Below, one piece after another: positions 21,888-33,680 of a stretch of 64,000 nt of DNA. The DNA comes from Tetracentron sinense (Eukaryota; Streptophyta; Magnoliopsida; Trochodendrales; Trochodendraceae). The translations under genes were made by a program, and so were the position numbers. Under the pieces are notes generated by a model. The model did no database searches. It was not told the origin of the DNA and saw nothing but the letters and a program-made list of their open reading frames with translations. Location: contig CM026565.1 in the NCBI GenBank assembly GCA_015143295.1, positions 17,680,548-17,744,547 on the forward strand, in the 5' to 3' direction. Numbering within the stretch: position 1 is the first letter of the stretch; every line of letters starts with the position of its first letter.

Positions 21888-24800
21888 TGTTGGACATTAT
21901 GCCCTGAAATTCATTTAGATTGTAAGACTTTTATTGATTAGATTAATAAAGATATCTTCTTTATCTATTGTGAATTCATTATGGGTAATTGACCAAGATC
22001 ATGAGATGATCTATAAGATATGAGATATCGAACAAGGTCCCTAAGATATATTGTAGGAAAGCTATGTGATTGATTATAGACTATTACAGGCAGATATAGC
22101 TTTCCAGTTCCTTATACCTTATAGAGTCATAACTATGGGTGAACTTGGGCACTTCACTTATATGGCTACCACAATGCTTAGATGTTCTCAATGGTTGAGA
22201 TGTAGTTTTATCTCAAGCTATTGTAATGAAGACTACACATCGGCATATGGGTCCTTAAATATACATTGACTGATTACATACAATGAGATACCTTTTGCAT
22301 AAACGTACTATCAGATAGTTGGTCTCCCATTCATATTGAACAGCTTTGATGGTCCTTAAATCTGATGAATTCATTTATAACTGAGCAGTGATCTGACTGT
22401 TTTGATTGCACCTAAGTACTCTCTACCTGGGAGACTACGATAAGGTGACAGTTGGATAATCAGAAAGCTGTTCGAGTCATAATGAATTTCAAACAAGAAA
22501 TCCATGCTCATTAACTTGAGAGATTATCCAACTTCTTGAGTAAGACAGTCCATTAAGCTTAAAGCTTGCGCAAGTGATTTTGAAATCAAATATGTTTAAA
22601 ATATATTTTTAATAAACATATTATATTAAATAAAAGATTTTTTCAAAATGTTTTGAACATGAGAAATATTTTCTCATGGCTTAATTAAATGTCTTGGAAA
22701 CCCGGATGATGTACAATAGGCTATGAGTTAGATATTATATTAATCTCGAAGGCCTATTAGGGAGAATGTTATTGGAAGGATCAATCGAATGCATTAGTTC
22801 ATGTGGTAGGATCCTTTTTGGTTTATATTCTTTCACTGGGATTCAATTGCAACATGGATATCTCACGTCACTTGCAATTCCGGTGTCCTTCTTATTACAG
22901 GGTCAATGGAATAACACCGGGTAAGCCAAGGTTAGAATGTCCCAGAGCAATTTGTGGAGGTGCTCATAAAGAAATACAAGCTCATAAAAATAGATTAAAT
23001 GTTAATCTATAATAATAGATTAAATGTTAATCTATATTAATAGATTAAATGTTAATCTATGTATTAGATTAAATGTTAATCTAATTTAAAGAGATAAAAT
23101 AATGATTATTTGACCAACCAAATATATGGGGATATGGGTGTGACCTATATCCATAAAACCCAAATAATATGGACCTTATAGGTGAAAGGAATCCAGATAA
23201 AAATTTATGCAGAAAACTGGATCCCGAGGATCTTTACACCATAGAAAGCAACTAATACTATTTACAAGTTTTAGTAAAATTACCTTGGTGAATGATGTTC
23301 TCTGGTGAAGCAAAAACCAACTCGAACCGTCAGAACTTTTTGTAGAGATTTCTCGAAGAAATACTCAAAGCTCGATCCTTGTTCTTCGTTATCCCCGCGA
23401 AGCCTTTGAATCTTTTCTTGGTCTTGAAGAAACAAAGAGGAGAAGAAGAGATGTTGGTGTAGACTATTTATCACCCAAAAGCTTAGGGTTCAAAACCCTA
23501 AGTATTAAAATTTTGAAAATAATCAAGGGGGCTCACAAAAATCCAAGGGAGGGATCCCTTGGAGCTCACGGTTTGGAGAGGAGAATATTTGAGAGAGAGA
23601 GAGATATTAATAATCAATGATCATTAAATAAAAAAATATCCCACGGTTTAGGGTGTTGGGTATTATATAGAATTTGAACAATTTAAATCCTACACCAATT
23701 AGGAAAAATCCCTATTAAAGAGAGTTTAAAAATGGACTTCTAATTAATTCATAATTAATTAGTAGTTACAAACCTTCTAATTTGAGATTCCTTTTCCTAA
23801 AAAGATTCCATAATTAAAGGGGGTGTAACTAATTCCTAGAATCTAGGAATCCCAACAACCTAACTAACTCCTAATTAATAGGATTCATAATCCAATTAGG
23901 AAACCCCTACAAGGGGTGGGTGTGAGCTTTAGGGGGGCGTGAGCCCTAGAGGCTTGGTCTCCATGTTTTAATAAAACTCATACTTTTTCTCATTTAATTC
24001 TTGTTTATCAAGATTGGAATCTAATCCCATAAATTAAGGAGTTAATAAATAATAATTAATTAACTAACATTATCCTAATTCAATTAGGAAAGAGTAAGTG
24101 GGCACCCCACCCAAGGGATTTATTCCATGGGCTTGGGCCCACTAATAAGGTCCATATTTTATGGGTTTATGGATATGGGTCAAACCCATCTCCCCTTATT
24201 TAATGTTAATTAAATAATTATAAATATTATCCTTTAATTTAAATTAACAATTAATTTAAACCATAGATTAACTTTTAATCCATTTTATTTATGATTAACT
24301 TTTAATCACTTAAATTATAGATTAACATTTAATCTATTATTGAGCTTGTATTTCTTATGTGAGCATCTCCATAGATTGCTCTGGGACATTCTAACCATAG
24401 CTTACCCAATGTTATCCCATTGACCCTAAATAGGAATTACATCGGAATTGCAAGTGACGTGAGATATCCATGTTGCAATTGAATCCCAGTGTAAGAACAC
24501 TAACCAATAAGGATCCCGCCACATGAACGTTTTAATTCAATTGATCATTCCAATTACATTATCCCTAATGGGCCTTCGAGATTATTTATACTATCTAACT
24601 CATAGCCCATTGCACATCATCCGGGTTTCCAAGGCACCTGATTAAGCCATGAGAAATATTTTCTCATGTAAAACATTTTGATAAAAGCCTTTTATAAGTA
24701 TAATATATTTTCATAAAAATATATTTCAAACTTATTTTGTTTCAAAATTACATGCGCAGGATTTAAGCTTAATCGACTGTCTTACCCAGAACTTAGATAA

Positions 24801-25430
24801 TCTCTCAATTTAATGAGCATGAATTTCATGTTTGAAATTCATCATGACTAGAACAACTTTCTGACTATCGAACTGTCACTGTATCGTATTCCCTAAGGTA
24901 GAGAGTACTTTGATGGAATCAAAATAGTCAAATTGCTGCTTAGTTATAAATGAACTCATCAGATCTAAGTATCATTGAAACTGTTTAATGTGAATGAGAG
25001 ACCAACTATCTGATGTATGTTTATGCAAGAGGTCTCTCATTGGATGCAACCAGTCAGCGTACATTTAAGCACCCATATGCTAATGTGTAGTCTCCACTAC
25101 AATAGTTTGAGATAAAATTATATCTCAACCATTGAGAACATCTCAGCATTGTTGCAGTCATATAAGTGAAGTGCCCAGCTTCGCCTATAGCTGTGACTAT
25201 ATAATGTACAAAGAACTAGAAAGCTATATCTGTCTGTGATAGTCCCATCACATAGCTTTCTTACAATATATCATATAGACCTTTATCGATATCTCATATT
25301 ATATAGATCATCTCATGATCATGGTCAATTACTCATAATGAATACACAATAGATAAAGAAGAAGTCTCTATTAATCAAATTAATACGAATCTTACAATCT
25401 AAATGACTATTCTGGGTATCATGTCTAACA
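21888..25430. repeat. Repeat with 1.3 kb inverted ends, whole
   Basis: The left end 21888-23179 (TGTTGGACAT start) is the inverse of the right end 24146-25430 (ATGTCTAACA end), about 80-85% alike by eye. Between them lie about 970 bp with a TATA-like tract and a leader-like stretch. The ends are TG...CA, as in LTRs, but no solo LTR of this shape is familiar to me, and the flanks (ATCTATC and ATAGGTA) do not form a clear target duplication. Either a foldback element or two copia-type LTR copies facing each other would fit. Its left part and middle belong to the big arm 2. Confidence 0.65.
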
Positions 25431-25857
25431 ATAGGTAGGCAAAACCGTGTGGGGGGTTGATCATTTATTATTCATACACAAAAAAATTTCGTGGGGGTGT
25501 AGGGATATTCTCCAAGGATTTTTGTGAGCTTTAGAACCCTAAGGATTTTGTGAGCTAGAGAGTCTTCTCCAAGGGATTTTTGTGGACTACTTATGGGGTT
25601 CTAAATTGTTAGAACTCCATCATCTCTTATTCATCCATGGATCTTCTTCAAAGGATTGATCCGAGGATAATTTTGTTCTTCAAAGGCAAGGAAAGATTCG
25701 AAAACTTCGTGGAGATAGCGAAGAGCGAGGATCGAGCTTGAACTATTTCTTCGAAAAATCTCTACAAAGAGTTCTAAAGTTCTATCATTTTTGTGCATCA
25801 CAGGTGAACATCATTCACTGAGGTAATTTTCTTCTTTAATGTAGATCATATTAAATG
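25431..25857 (+). repeat. Second fragment of the long-inverted-end repeat middle
   Basis: Resembles 490-890 in direct orientation: the GGATTTTTGTGAGC block, AAAGATTC...GGAGATAGCGAAGA, TCTCTACAAAGAGTTCT and the end ACATCATTCAC...GAGGTAATTTT. It begins right at the end of the larger repeat and is cut on its right by an LTR start. Confidence 0.65.
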
Positions 25858-26898
25858 TGTCACGCCCCAAAATACCACCTATGAGTTAAGGGATACTTTA
25901 ATTGTGACTATACTTAACCTGTCAAACCATCCTGTAATGAATAAGGTGAATATACCATAATATAACATGAATCAGAGTACGGAAGCTATATCATGAATGC
26001 GGAAGCGTGAACTAAATTTTTCTTTCCATAATCCAATCTCAGTATTTCAAGTTTGATATACAAAATATGATAAAAGTAAAGGTGGACATGCCCACCTACT
26101 AAAATACTAAAGGAATATCGAGCCTACTATGCTCAACAATAATCTAAATACAGCCAAACGTCACGATCTCTATCCTCCTGCGACTGCATCGGGATAGGAG
26201 GCTCTCTCTCCTCTACATACTCTTCCTCAACCCAAGGCTTAGGGTTGAGGGCTTCCTCGGTACCTACCGACATAAAAGTATGGCTCAGTATGGAATACTC
26301 AGCGAGTACGAGCTACTAGCTAACCATAGCAATAACAAAACACAACAACAATGAACACAATACACAATATCGACTTAAAGCAATACTAGTAGCATAAGAC
26401 AAATAACATTGAAAGTAAAGCAATGTGATAATCTTGACATGCTCGAATGAGTGCGAAAAACTCCGATAAAACTCGTACTTTAAAAATCATTTCTTATACT
26501 TGAAAATAGTCTTTCATGTTTCTTTCAAAACTTGCTTGTCATGTTTGAAAACTTGTTTCATGTCTTGGTCTAGTTCGTGAGAATCACACATGTTTGTCTT
26601 GTCTTGCTTGGAATCACTTGTCTTGCTTGTTCTTGTCATATTATTGACATGTTCTTGACTTGACTTGTTTGTATACTTGTGAGCCAGAGGTTAGTGCCAT
26701 TGAAGTGACTTGTGAGCCCGGAATGTAAGTTCCCTTCAACGAAATATATATAGAAAATGGTACACCAACCTCCTTGTCTTGTTTTCTTGTGAGCTAGGTA
26801 TGACATATCTTGCGATTTGCCCTACCCTTGATCGGCCTGATGTCCGACTTTATCATTCATGCTTGTTTTCCTTGTGAGCCAGGTGTAAGCACCCAATT
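25858..26898 (-). mobile_element. Partial Tekay-type LTR
   Basis: Starts TGTCACGCCCCAAAATACCACC, close to the starts of the solo LTR and the Tekay LTRs, and runs about 1.04 kb before the Tat A LTR begins. No inner genes follow. It is an incomplete fossil into which Tat A seems to have inserted. Confidence 0.7.
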
Positions 26899-27244
26899 TG
26901 TTAAGCACCCAATTTTTACACCCCTTGTGAACTAGGGTTAAGTCCCTTAACCCTAGTTAAACCTCAGTTAAACCCCGAGCCTAGCTAAGCCCAGCCCAGC
27001 TTAGCCATGCCTAGCCGAAGCCTAGGTGAACCCTAGCAAACCCTAGGTCCTAAACCCTAGTTAAACCCTACCTAGCCAAAGCCTAGCCTAGCCTAGTCCA
27101 AGCCCTAGTAGGCCCTAGGCCCTTAGGGCTCAAGCCCTAAGGTTTCCCAATCCATAAAACCCTTTGAAAATTGGTTTGGGCCCAAGTAAGGGCCCATCCC
27201 AATTAAAAAATCTCACCTGAATATGCATGCAGGCCTGGGCAATT

Positions 27245-28368
27245 GGATTGCCGACACCCAGTTATTTCAAAGAATTTGGGGTGTCGGCAATCCCATTGCT
27301 GGCACCCTGGTTTTTTGATGTTTGCAGCACAATCACCCCCTGTGCAGCTTAGGCACACCCTACACCTTCCTCACCGACCTCCAGAACACCTCTCCCTCTA
27401 CTGTAGCAACACCTACCAAGGTACTAATCCCCCTTGTATCCCTCTTTGCTTCCCCTATAAGTAGCAAACCACCCTCTTGCCAAAGCCCTATTCCTGAACA
27501 CCAATCCGAAACCCTGATCAAGTTTAGACCCTCCCCTCAGACCTTAATCCACCTCCAGTAGGTCCCCTCGAGCTCCTAGCAGCTTCTCAATACCTATGCA
27601 GCTCCACCTCGCACTGCCCAGCTCCGCCATAACACTGCCGCTCCTCCCAAACGCCACCAGCGCATTCAGCAGGCTTCCAGCAGGGTAGGGCTATCCCCTA
27701 CCCCCCCATTTATTCTTTTTTTGATCATATGTGAGCCCCTGATCCTTTCAGGGGACCTTTTTGTTTGCAATTTTGTAGGTATACCCTTATGGGGAGGTCT
27801 CTCCCACCTTCCTAGGTGTGGGGAACCTCCCCCAGGGCACACAATCACCTTAGCAGGCATCTGGGGACTCCCGATAGCATGGGGAAGCGCCTGGTGCACT
27901 CCCTGTAGCTGCTATCAGAGCATTTAAAAAAAAAAAGAAAAACAATGGTGTCGGCAATCTCAGTGTCAACACCCTGAGTGCCTCCTGTTTCAAGGCATAC
28001 AAACCCCACCTGGTAGCCTTTTAGGTTAGAGCAAAGGTAGGGTTTTGTTCCTTAGGAACTCTCCTACAATTTTCTAGAAGACACCCAGACCTGTAGGTGG
28101 ACTTAACTAAGGTTAAAATACCCATTTTTACAAACTGTCCAGGGTGTCGGTAATTCCATTACTAACAACTATCATTTTATGTTAGGCACCAAACAGGCCC
28201 TTTTGTCATATTGTGGGGCCCACACCAGGAAACCCCTGAGGCACAAACTAGGCCCACTAGATTCCCCTCATCCTAAGCTTCAATTTGACATAATATGGGC
28301 CCCACAAGTTACAGGCTCTTAAAAATCACAAAAAATCACCTTTGCTGTCGGCAATCCCATTGCCGACA
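27245..28368. repeat. Dispersed GTCGGC/GCCGAC hairpins in the Tat A LTR
   Basis: Five copies at about 27245, 27282, 27948, 28141 and 28346. The best (28346-28368) pairs GTCGGCAAT with ATTGCCGAC over a 3-base loop. The others are half-sites or diverged. Confidence 0.8.
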
Positions 28369-28859
28369 ACCTGTGTTTTGATGTTTAGGCCCATTTCAGT
28401 GGTCCCACTGCCCATGGGGGCCCACCATTTGACCTTACCTTGTCCTTGGGGTCCAGCCCATAGCCTGACCACACCCTCCTTGGCCTTAACTATGGTCAAA
28501 CTCGACCATGGTTAAACTTTAACGATGATTAATTCACTAAACCTTCATGGAAAAATCTGGAAAATTCCCTAAAAATCCAAAATAATCCTAAACCTTGGAA
28601 AACATCACTTTTTAGATCATGCTCATTGCCTAACCATGGTTAGATGAGCTTAACCATGGTTAACACTTGGTTTAACCATGGTTAAGCCGATATAAGCCTG
28701 GGTTAATTTCCCAAAAATCATGAATGACAATAAAATATGCAAAACATGCCCCTACATTGGTTATCTGGACTAACCATGGTTAAAACCCATGTTTAGTTAT
28801 GCTTAGCTTATTTAACTTGGGACATTTTGGGAAAAACCCTTAAAATCCATAATGCAAAC

Positions 28860-29225
28860 TTGGGCCGAATCCAAGCCCATCGGGCTTAATCCTAGGCGTA
28901 CCGGGCCGAACCCAAGCCTACTGGGCTTAGCCCTAGGCGTACCGGGCCAAATCCAAGTTTACCGGGCTTAACCCTGGGACGACCCCAAGCCTACCGGGCT
29001 TAACCTTAGGCTTATCGGGCCGAACCCAAGCCTACCGAGCTTAACCCTAGGCCTACCGGACCCAACTCAAGCCTACCAGGCCGATCCCTAGTCTACCGGA
29101 CTTCCTCTCGGCCTACCTGGCCTAAGCCTATCGGGCTTCAACCTTGGCCTACCGAGTCCACTCAACATAACCATGCACTTGAGCAACCCGCTCAACTCAA
29201 CCCTAGTCTACCGGACTAGTCCCTA
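28860..29225. repeat. Degenerate tandem array in the Tat A LTR
   Basis: Units of about 20-40 bp built from CCAAGCCTACCGGGCTTAAC and CCTAGGCGTACCGGGCC, roughly a dozen in series with much variation. Confidence 0.75.
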
Positions 29226-29667
29226 AGGCACCCTTGGTGCACACACAACACATTCCCCCTAGCCTCGGCACAGGATCATGTGCTAGAACTACGCTTGGTC
29301 TGATCTCACCCCAATGTGAGTACGTAGGCAGCCCAACTTGGGCCCAACCCTAGTTTAGCTTTCTCCTTCTTGGGTTAGTATAAACTAAATCATACAGTAT
29401 TTGATTAACAACTTGATCTTAATTGGCTTAAACCTAGTAAGTAGGGAACCGTTGTAAAACGGAAGTGCTGGGGTGCCTAACACCTTCCCCAGGCTTAACC
29501 GAACCCCTTACCTAGATCTCTAAGCAGACCAAGACCTTATCCATTGTCATGGGACTTATCCCTACCGAATAAATAAGTAGCGACTCTAAACATAAAATCA
29601 ATTGACCACATCGCCTGGACAACATCCTTCCCTTGTGTACGGGGACCAAAATCCTTGTTCACAGCTC

Positions 29668-29684
29668 TAGCGACTCTGTTGGGT
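29668..29684 (+). other. Tat A primer-binding-site region
   Basis: TAGCGACTCTGTTGGG lies just after the LTR end. It matches the TGGCGACTCTGCTGGGGA-type primer region seen next to many Tat/Ogre 5' LTRs. Confidence 0.6.
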
Positions 29685-30534
29685 AAATTAATTAAGGTTC
29701 AACCCAAAACCTAGGTTTAAGCCAATTAAACCTCAAATTTGATCAAATGCCCTAAAGACTTAGTCTAATACTAACTCTTTTTATCTCTCTTGGTTGTATT
29801 GTGTACTGTGCATAACATTCATGTCATAGTAGTGTAACAACCCAAAACCCTTTAGACAGGCTTAATATGCTCACGGCTGTTGGATGATTATCCTCAGTGA
29901 CAGGGGCTTAAAAGTTTTGGAGGTCCGCAGAACTTTACCTGCTGGGTGACTATCCTCAGGAAACGGTTCTGAATGCTCCCGCTTACACTAATCATCCCTT
30001 TCAGAGAGTCGCATATACGGTATCAAGTGATCCCCCCATCATTAGGAATTCAATTTTGCGTAAACCAGCATACATACATGTAGCCTAGGCCAGGGTATAG
30101 TTTACAAGCAGCCAAACTTGGAGGGATATCCTAAGCCCTAACCTGCTTGCACCATATACCCGTCCCCAATCAGGGTTGACTACCAGGGCATATCCTACCC
30201 GGATAGGCACCCACCCAGGGACATGTGATGAGCCAAACTTGTGCTTGTAATAAAATACATCCTACCCCACATCTTGACATAGTACATGGGGTCCAAATCC
30301 CTGGCATATGGGTCTTCACTTAGACCTATCCCTTGCCTTGACCTGATAGGCTCCCGGTTCTCAATAACCCGGGTAAAGCATACCGGACCTCTATCCGCTT
30401 GCCCTATCGGAGCACATGTGCCTTGTCACGCCCGATAAAGAAATAAAAAATACAATCATCATTTGCATCATCTTTGCATCTTTCACCTGCATACACAGTA
30501 CAGTTACACAGAGCCTGTATATTTGACCAGGTAG
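29685..30534. other. Tat A untranslated leader
   Basis: About 850 bp between the primer site and the first coding part. Long leaders are normal in Tat elements. No gene is seen; a minus-strand frame at 30404-30649 is not credible. Confidence 0.6.
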
Positions 30535-32170
30535 ATGGTAAGTCCGTCAGGGATTGTTCGGTTAAACAGCCCGCCTCCTCGGCCCATACATCTGACTTCC
30601 CAAAGGGCATGTGATAAAAGCCTCTGTGACATGATTGAGGCCCTAACACGGGATCAACATTTTGCCTGGGCCCAGTACTACAAACTGGGTAACACCCTAG
30701 ACCTGTCCATGGTTAATTCGGATTGGAACCTCATTAACGCAGCCGCCCAGTGTTGGAATCCTACCTACATGGTATTCCGTTTCGGTAAAAACGAGATGTG
30801 TCAAACACTGAAGGAAATACAGCGCATTCTCAGCCTAAACATGGAAGGCGATGCCATTGTGCTGTGCTACAAGGCAAACTTTCAAGTAGACCTTTCACGA
30901 TTCTTATGAATCAAGCCCGTCTCCTTGCATTACGACACAAAGGGCACTTATGACAGGGTGTCCATACGATTTCTTGAGAAACTGTATCGGCCCAGGTGGG
31001 ACCATGATTCCATAGCAGCTGAGCTCCCTGGTCTCAATGCCTTTACATTGATCATTATGTCGCAACTGGTGTCCCCGAAGAGCTGTGCCTTCGCTGACTC
31101 AGTACTGATAGGGATCATCGATGACATGCGGGAGTCAAAGACGGTTGTCCCGATCATTCTGGCAGAGCTTCTCAGGACTCTCAACCTAGCAGCAGAATGC
31201 AGAAAGGGTGTCTTCCACGCCAGTGCACCGCTTTTACATTTGTGGCTGGTCTCACACCTACCTACCATCTTGTCGGTACCCGACGTACCTCGAGATGCCT
31301 ACAGCCTGCCCAGGAAGATTTCATAGAATCAGGGCCAAATTGTGAGTACCGACGTCAAGATTCTCTACCGGTTTCTCCAGAATATGACAGAGGAGCAGAT
31401 TATATAGGAATGCGTGTGACTGGTTCGTAGACAGCTACCACATGTTTTCATAGCAGGGAGACGATGCATGGTCCTAGTAGGGGTCACCAGCTCTGCAGCC
31501 TACATACCACTCCGAATACTTAGAAAGTTTGGGCTCCCTCGACGCATCCCAATTATAGACAACTGGGAGCAGGACTTCGTTGACTGCACGACATAGTCTG
31601 AACGCCTCATTCGCTGATTTGAAGCAGATTGACGAAGCTCCCAGAGAGACCAGTGGCCAGACTTTGTGGTCACAATAGGACCATTAACTGATTTTGCGTA
31701 CCGACAATGGGTAGAAAACCCTGATATTCTATCCGGTATGCCAACACCCAGGGAACTGCCAACACCAGTTGCAGCACTATCCCGAAGAACTATACCCATA
31801 GCTGAAATGGTGGTTCCCTGGACAGATTTCTTTCTAGAAAGGCAGCTATACATCCAGCAGAAAGAGAAGCGGCTTCGAAAAGCCTAGCGTGCATTCAGGC
31901 AACAGAAAGCAAAGCGAGACCGTGAACTCCTAGCAATGCAAGAACAGGTTGACCGGCTCAAGCACACAGTCCAATCTCTTCAGAGAAAACGTAGGGGCGA
32001 TGCACGAGAGACCTCCGTCATCAGGGCCCAGTTGCACTTCCATCAAGAACAGCTTGATAGTGCAAAGGCAGAGATGACCAGCCGGATCCGTCAGTACGGA
32101 TCTCTCATGTACAACGCCTCAGAAACAATTGAGCGGATAGAGGTCGAAATCACATCCCTCCAATATTAGA
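30535..32170 (+). pseudogene. Tat A extra 5' coding region (ORF1-like)
   Basis: The first part encodes a globular stretch (motifs ALTRDQHFAWAQYYK, AAQCWNPTYMVFRFG, LKEIQRIL, then RPRWDHD and LLHLWLVSHL) that resembles the plant-mobile-domain-like protein upstream of gag in Ogre elements. The C-terminal part (about 31850-32169) is rich in Gln, Arg and Glu (MQEQVDRLKHTVQSLQRKRR) and predicts a coiled coil. Function in the family is unknown. The region is a fossil with several lesions. Confidence 0.65.
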
Positions 32171-32577
32171 TTATGGACCTTGAAGGCGTGCCCCGGCCGC
32201 TTGACTTTGCCATCCCTGATGGGCCTGCTTAGGGTTGAGTCTTTTCCTTTTCTTGAGTCACAGTCCTGTACTCACTTCACTCAATCACTGTAATCAATGA
32301 AAATCTTTACTGCATTTTCTGTCTTGCACCTCATGCATATTCATGATTAATCGTTGCAGTCCTTTCAGTTGCATGAGCCCACCCATGACTTGATCATTCA
32401 CTGCACTTCTCGTAGACATAGAAGATGCAGTCCTGACAGAGATACCAGTCTCCGAGCAAGTACCCATTAGAGCACAGTCATAAAGCAGTTTCGATACAAT
32501 GGTGAACCGGAGCAAGTACCCCTTGATAATTCTCCTGGGTACCCGTATCGAAGAACCCGCTTCCCGGAACCCCACCG
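32171..32577. other. Tat A stretch between ORF1-like region and gag
   Basis: No product recognised. Likely untranslated, or an unrecognised start of gag. Confidence 0.4.
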
Positions 32578-33680
32578 ATGAGTCAGCCGAACAGCCTATT
32601 GCAGAACCCCACCAAAACCAGTTCATCATCCCCAACCCCAGACCCGCTACAGGCGGAGGAGTTGCAGAGTATGATCGGTTTGAGGGCGCGAAATAGCCTA
32701 AGGCTTCGCATGTCAACCAAGATAGACCATCCTCTTCTACAGATCCCGTGTCAGCTCTTCGTGATTAGCACGAAGAGATCAAACAGATGAAAGAAGAACT
32801 GAAAAGGATGAAGGGTGCTTCTGCCAGCACCAGTCTATCTCTGGAGGACCTAACTTTCTCTACAGGAGAGGTTGTACTAGCAGGCTTTAAAGTCTCAGAC
32901 TTCGACAAGTATGATGGTCCAGGTTGTCCGAAACAGCACTTGCAGTTATACCTAGGAGACATGCTCCTACACCAGAAGAATCAGTCTCTTCTCATACAGT
33001 ACTTCTAAAAAAGCTAAAAGGGAGCAGACATAACTTGGTGGATGTCTGTGGATAAACAGAGGATCAAGACATGGCAGGATGCCATGGACTACTTTATCGA
33101 GCAGTACTCCTTTAATCAAGAGCTCCGGACTCAGCGGAGTCAACTTGAACAAATGAGCCAGCGCAATAACGAATGCTTCAAGTACGCCACTCGATGAAGG
33201 GAGATGGCAGCTAAAATCCATACTCCTATCCTGAAGGAAGAGCTCGCAAGCATGTTCATGGGCACACTAAAGCAGTCCTATTCTACCTTGATGGTCATAC
33301 TGCCTGTAGTTGACTTCGTCACCTTTGTCAAGACTGGTGCCCGTATTGAAACGGCTATCAAGAGTGGGGCAATCGACTCCAGTTTAAGGCTTGATCCTCC
33401 GAAAGCGACAGCCTTATCCAACAGGAATAGCGGTCCACGGGACCATAAAAAGAAGGAAAGTGTAAACATGGTGGTTCCTACAACACCCATCTGACTTCCA
33501 GTAACTCCAGCAGCTCCAGCTCAGCTAACAAGCAGAAATACCGAGCCAGCCCGGCCTAACCAGGGGCAAAACCAATACCAGAACAAGCCCCCTCAGAACT
33601 TCACTCCTCTCCCCTACTCTCTCAGCCAATTGTTAGAGTTTCTGACCAAGTAGGGTCTTCTCACCCAGAGAGGCCCTACA
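32578..33680 (+). pseudogene. Tat A gag, first part
   Basis: A Pro-rich start, a helix (EEIKQMKEELKRMKG), then the Ogre-type gag core (FDKYDGPGCPKQHLQLYLGD, WWMSVDKQRIKTWQD, YFIEQYSFN, PILKEELASMF). It is interrupted at 33681 by the Tekay element and resumes at 41509. Fossil, with several lesions. Confidence 0.8.

Larger units (their letters stand above)
12541..24166. repeat. Large inverted repeat, arm 2
   Basis: Mirror copy of 1-9150, 11.6 kb long because a 2.39 kb solo LTR (19130-21518) lies in it. Without that insert it is about 9.2 kb, close to arm 1. The order of parts is exactly reversed: kinase fragment end, intergenic DNA, intact kinase, copia gag fragment, Tat fragment, SIRE LTR and internal end, then the long-inverted-end repeat. 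The spacer to arm 1 is 9151-12540. Confidence 0.95.
26899..29663 (+). repeat. Tat A 5' LTR
   Basis: Proposed start TGTTAAGCACCC at 26899, since TTTTTACACCCC follows as in the Tat B LTR start; a 15-bp near-duplicate makes 26884 an alternative. It ends TTGTTCACA at 29663, followed by a primer-site-like TAGCGACTCTGTTGGG. About 2.77 kb. Contains hairpin motifs, ACCATGGT palindromes and a CCGGGC-rich tandem array (see those entries). Confidence 0.75.

Noticed and set aside
1-24166. Palindrome as a plain assembly artefact
   Set aside because: Arms differ by base changes, a 2.39 kb LTR with target duplication, and smaller indels, so it is not a simple read-through duplicate. A false join of two haplotypes cannot be excluded without reads.
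27908-27920. Met-tRNA-type primer site (CTATCAGAGC) suggesting a separate copia element
   Set aside because: It lies in the middle of the Tat A LTR with no copia LTR end next to it; a chance match is more likely.
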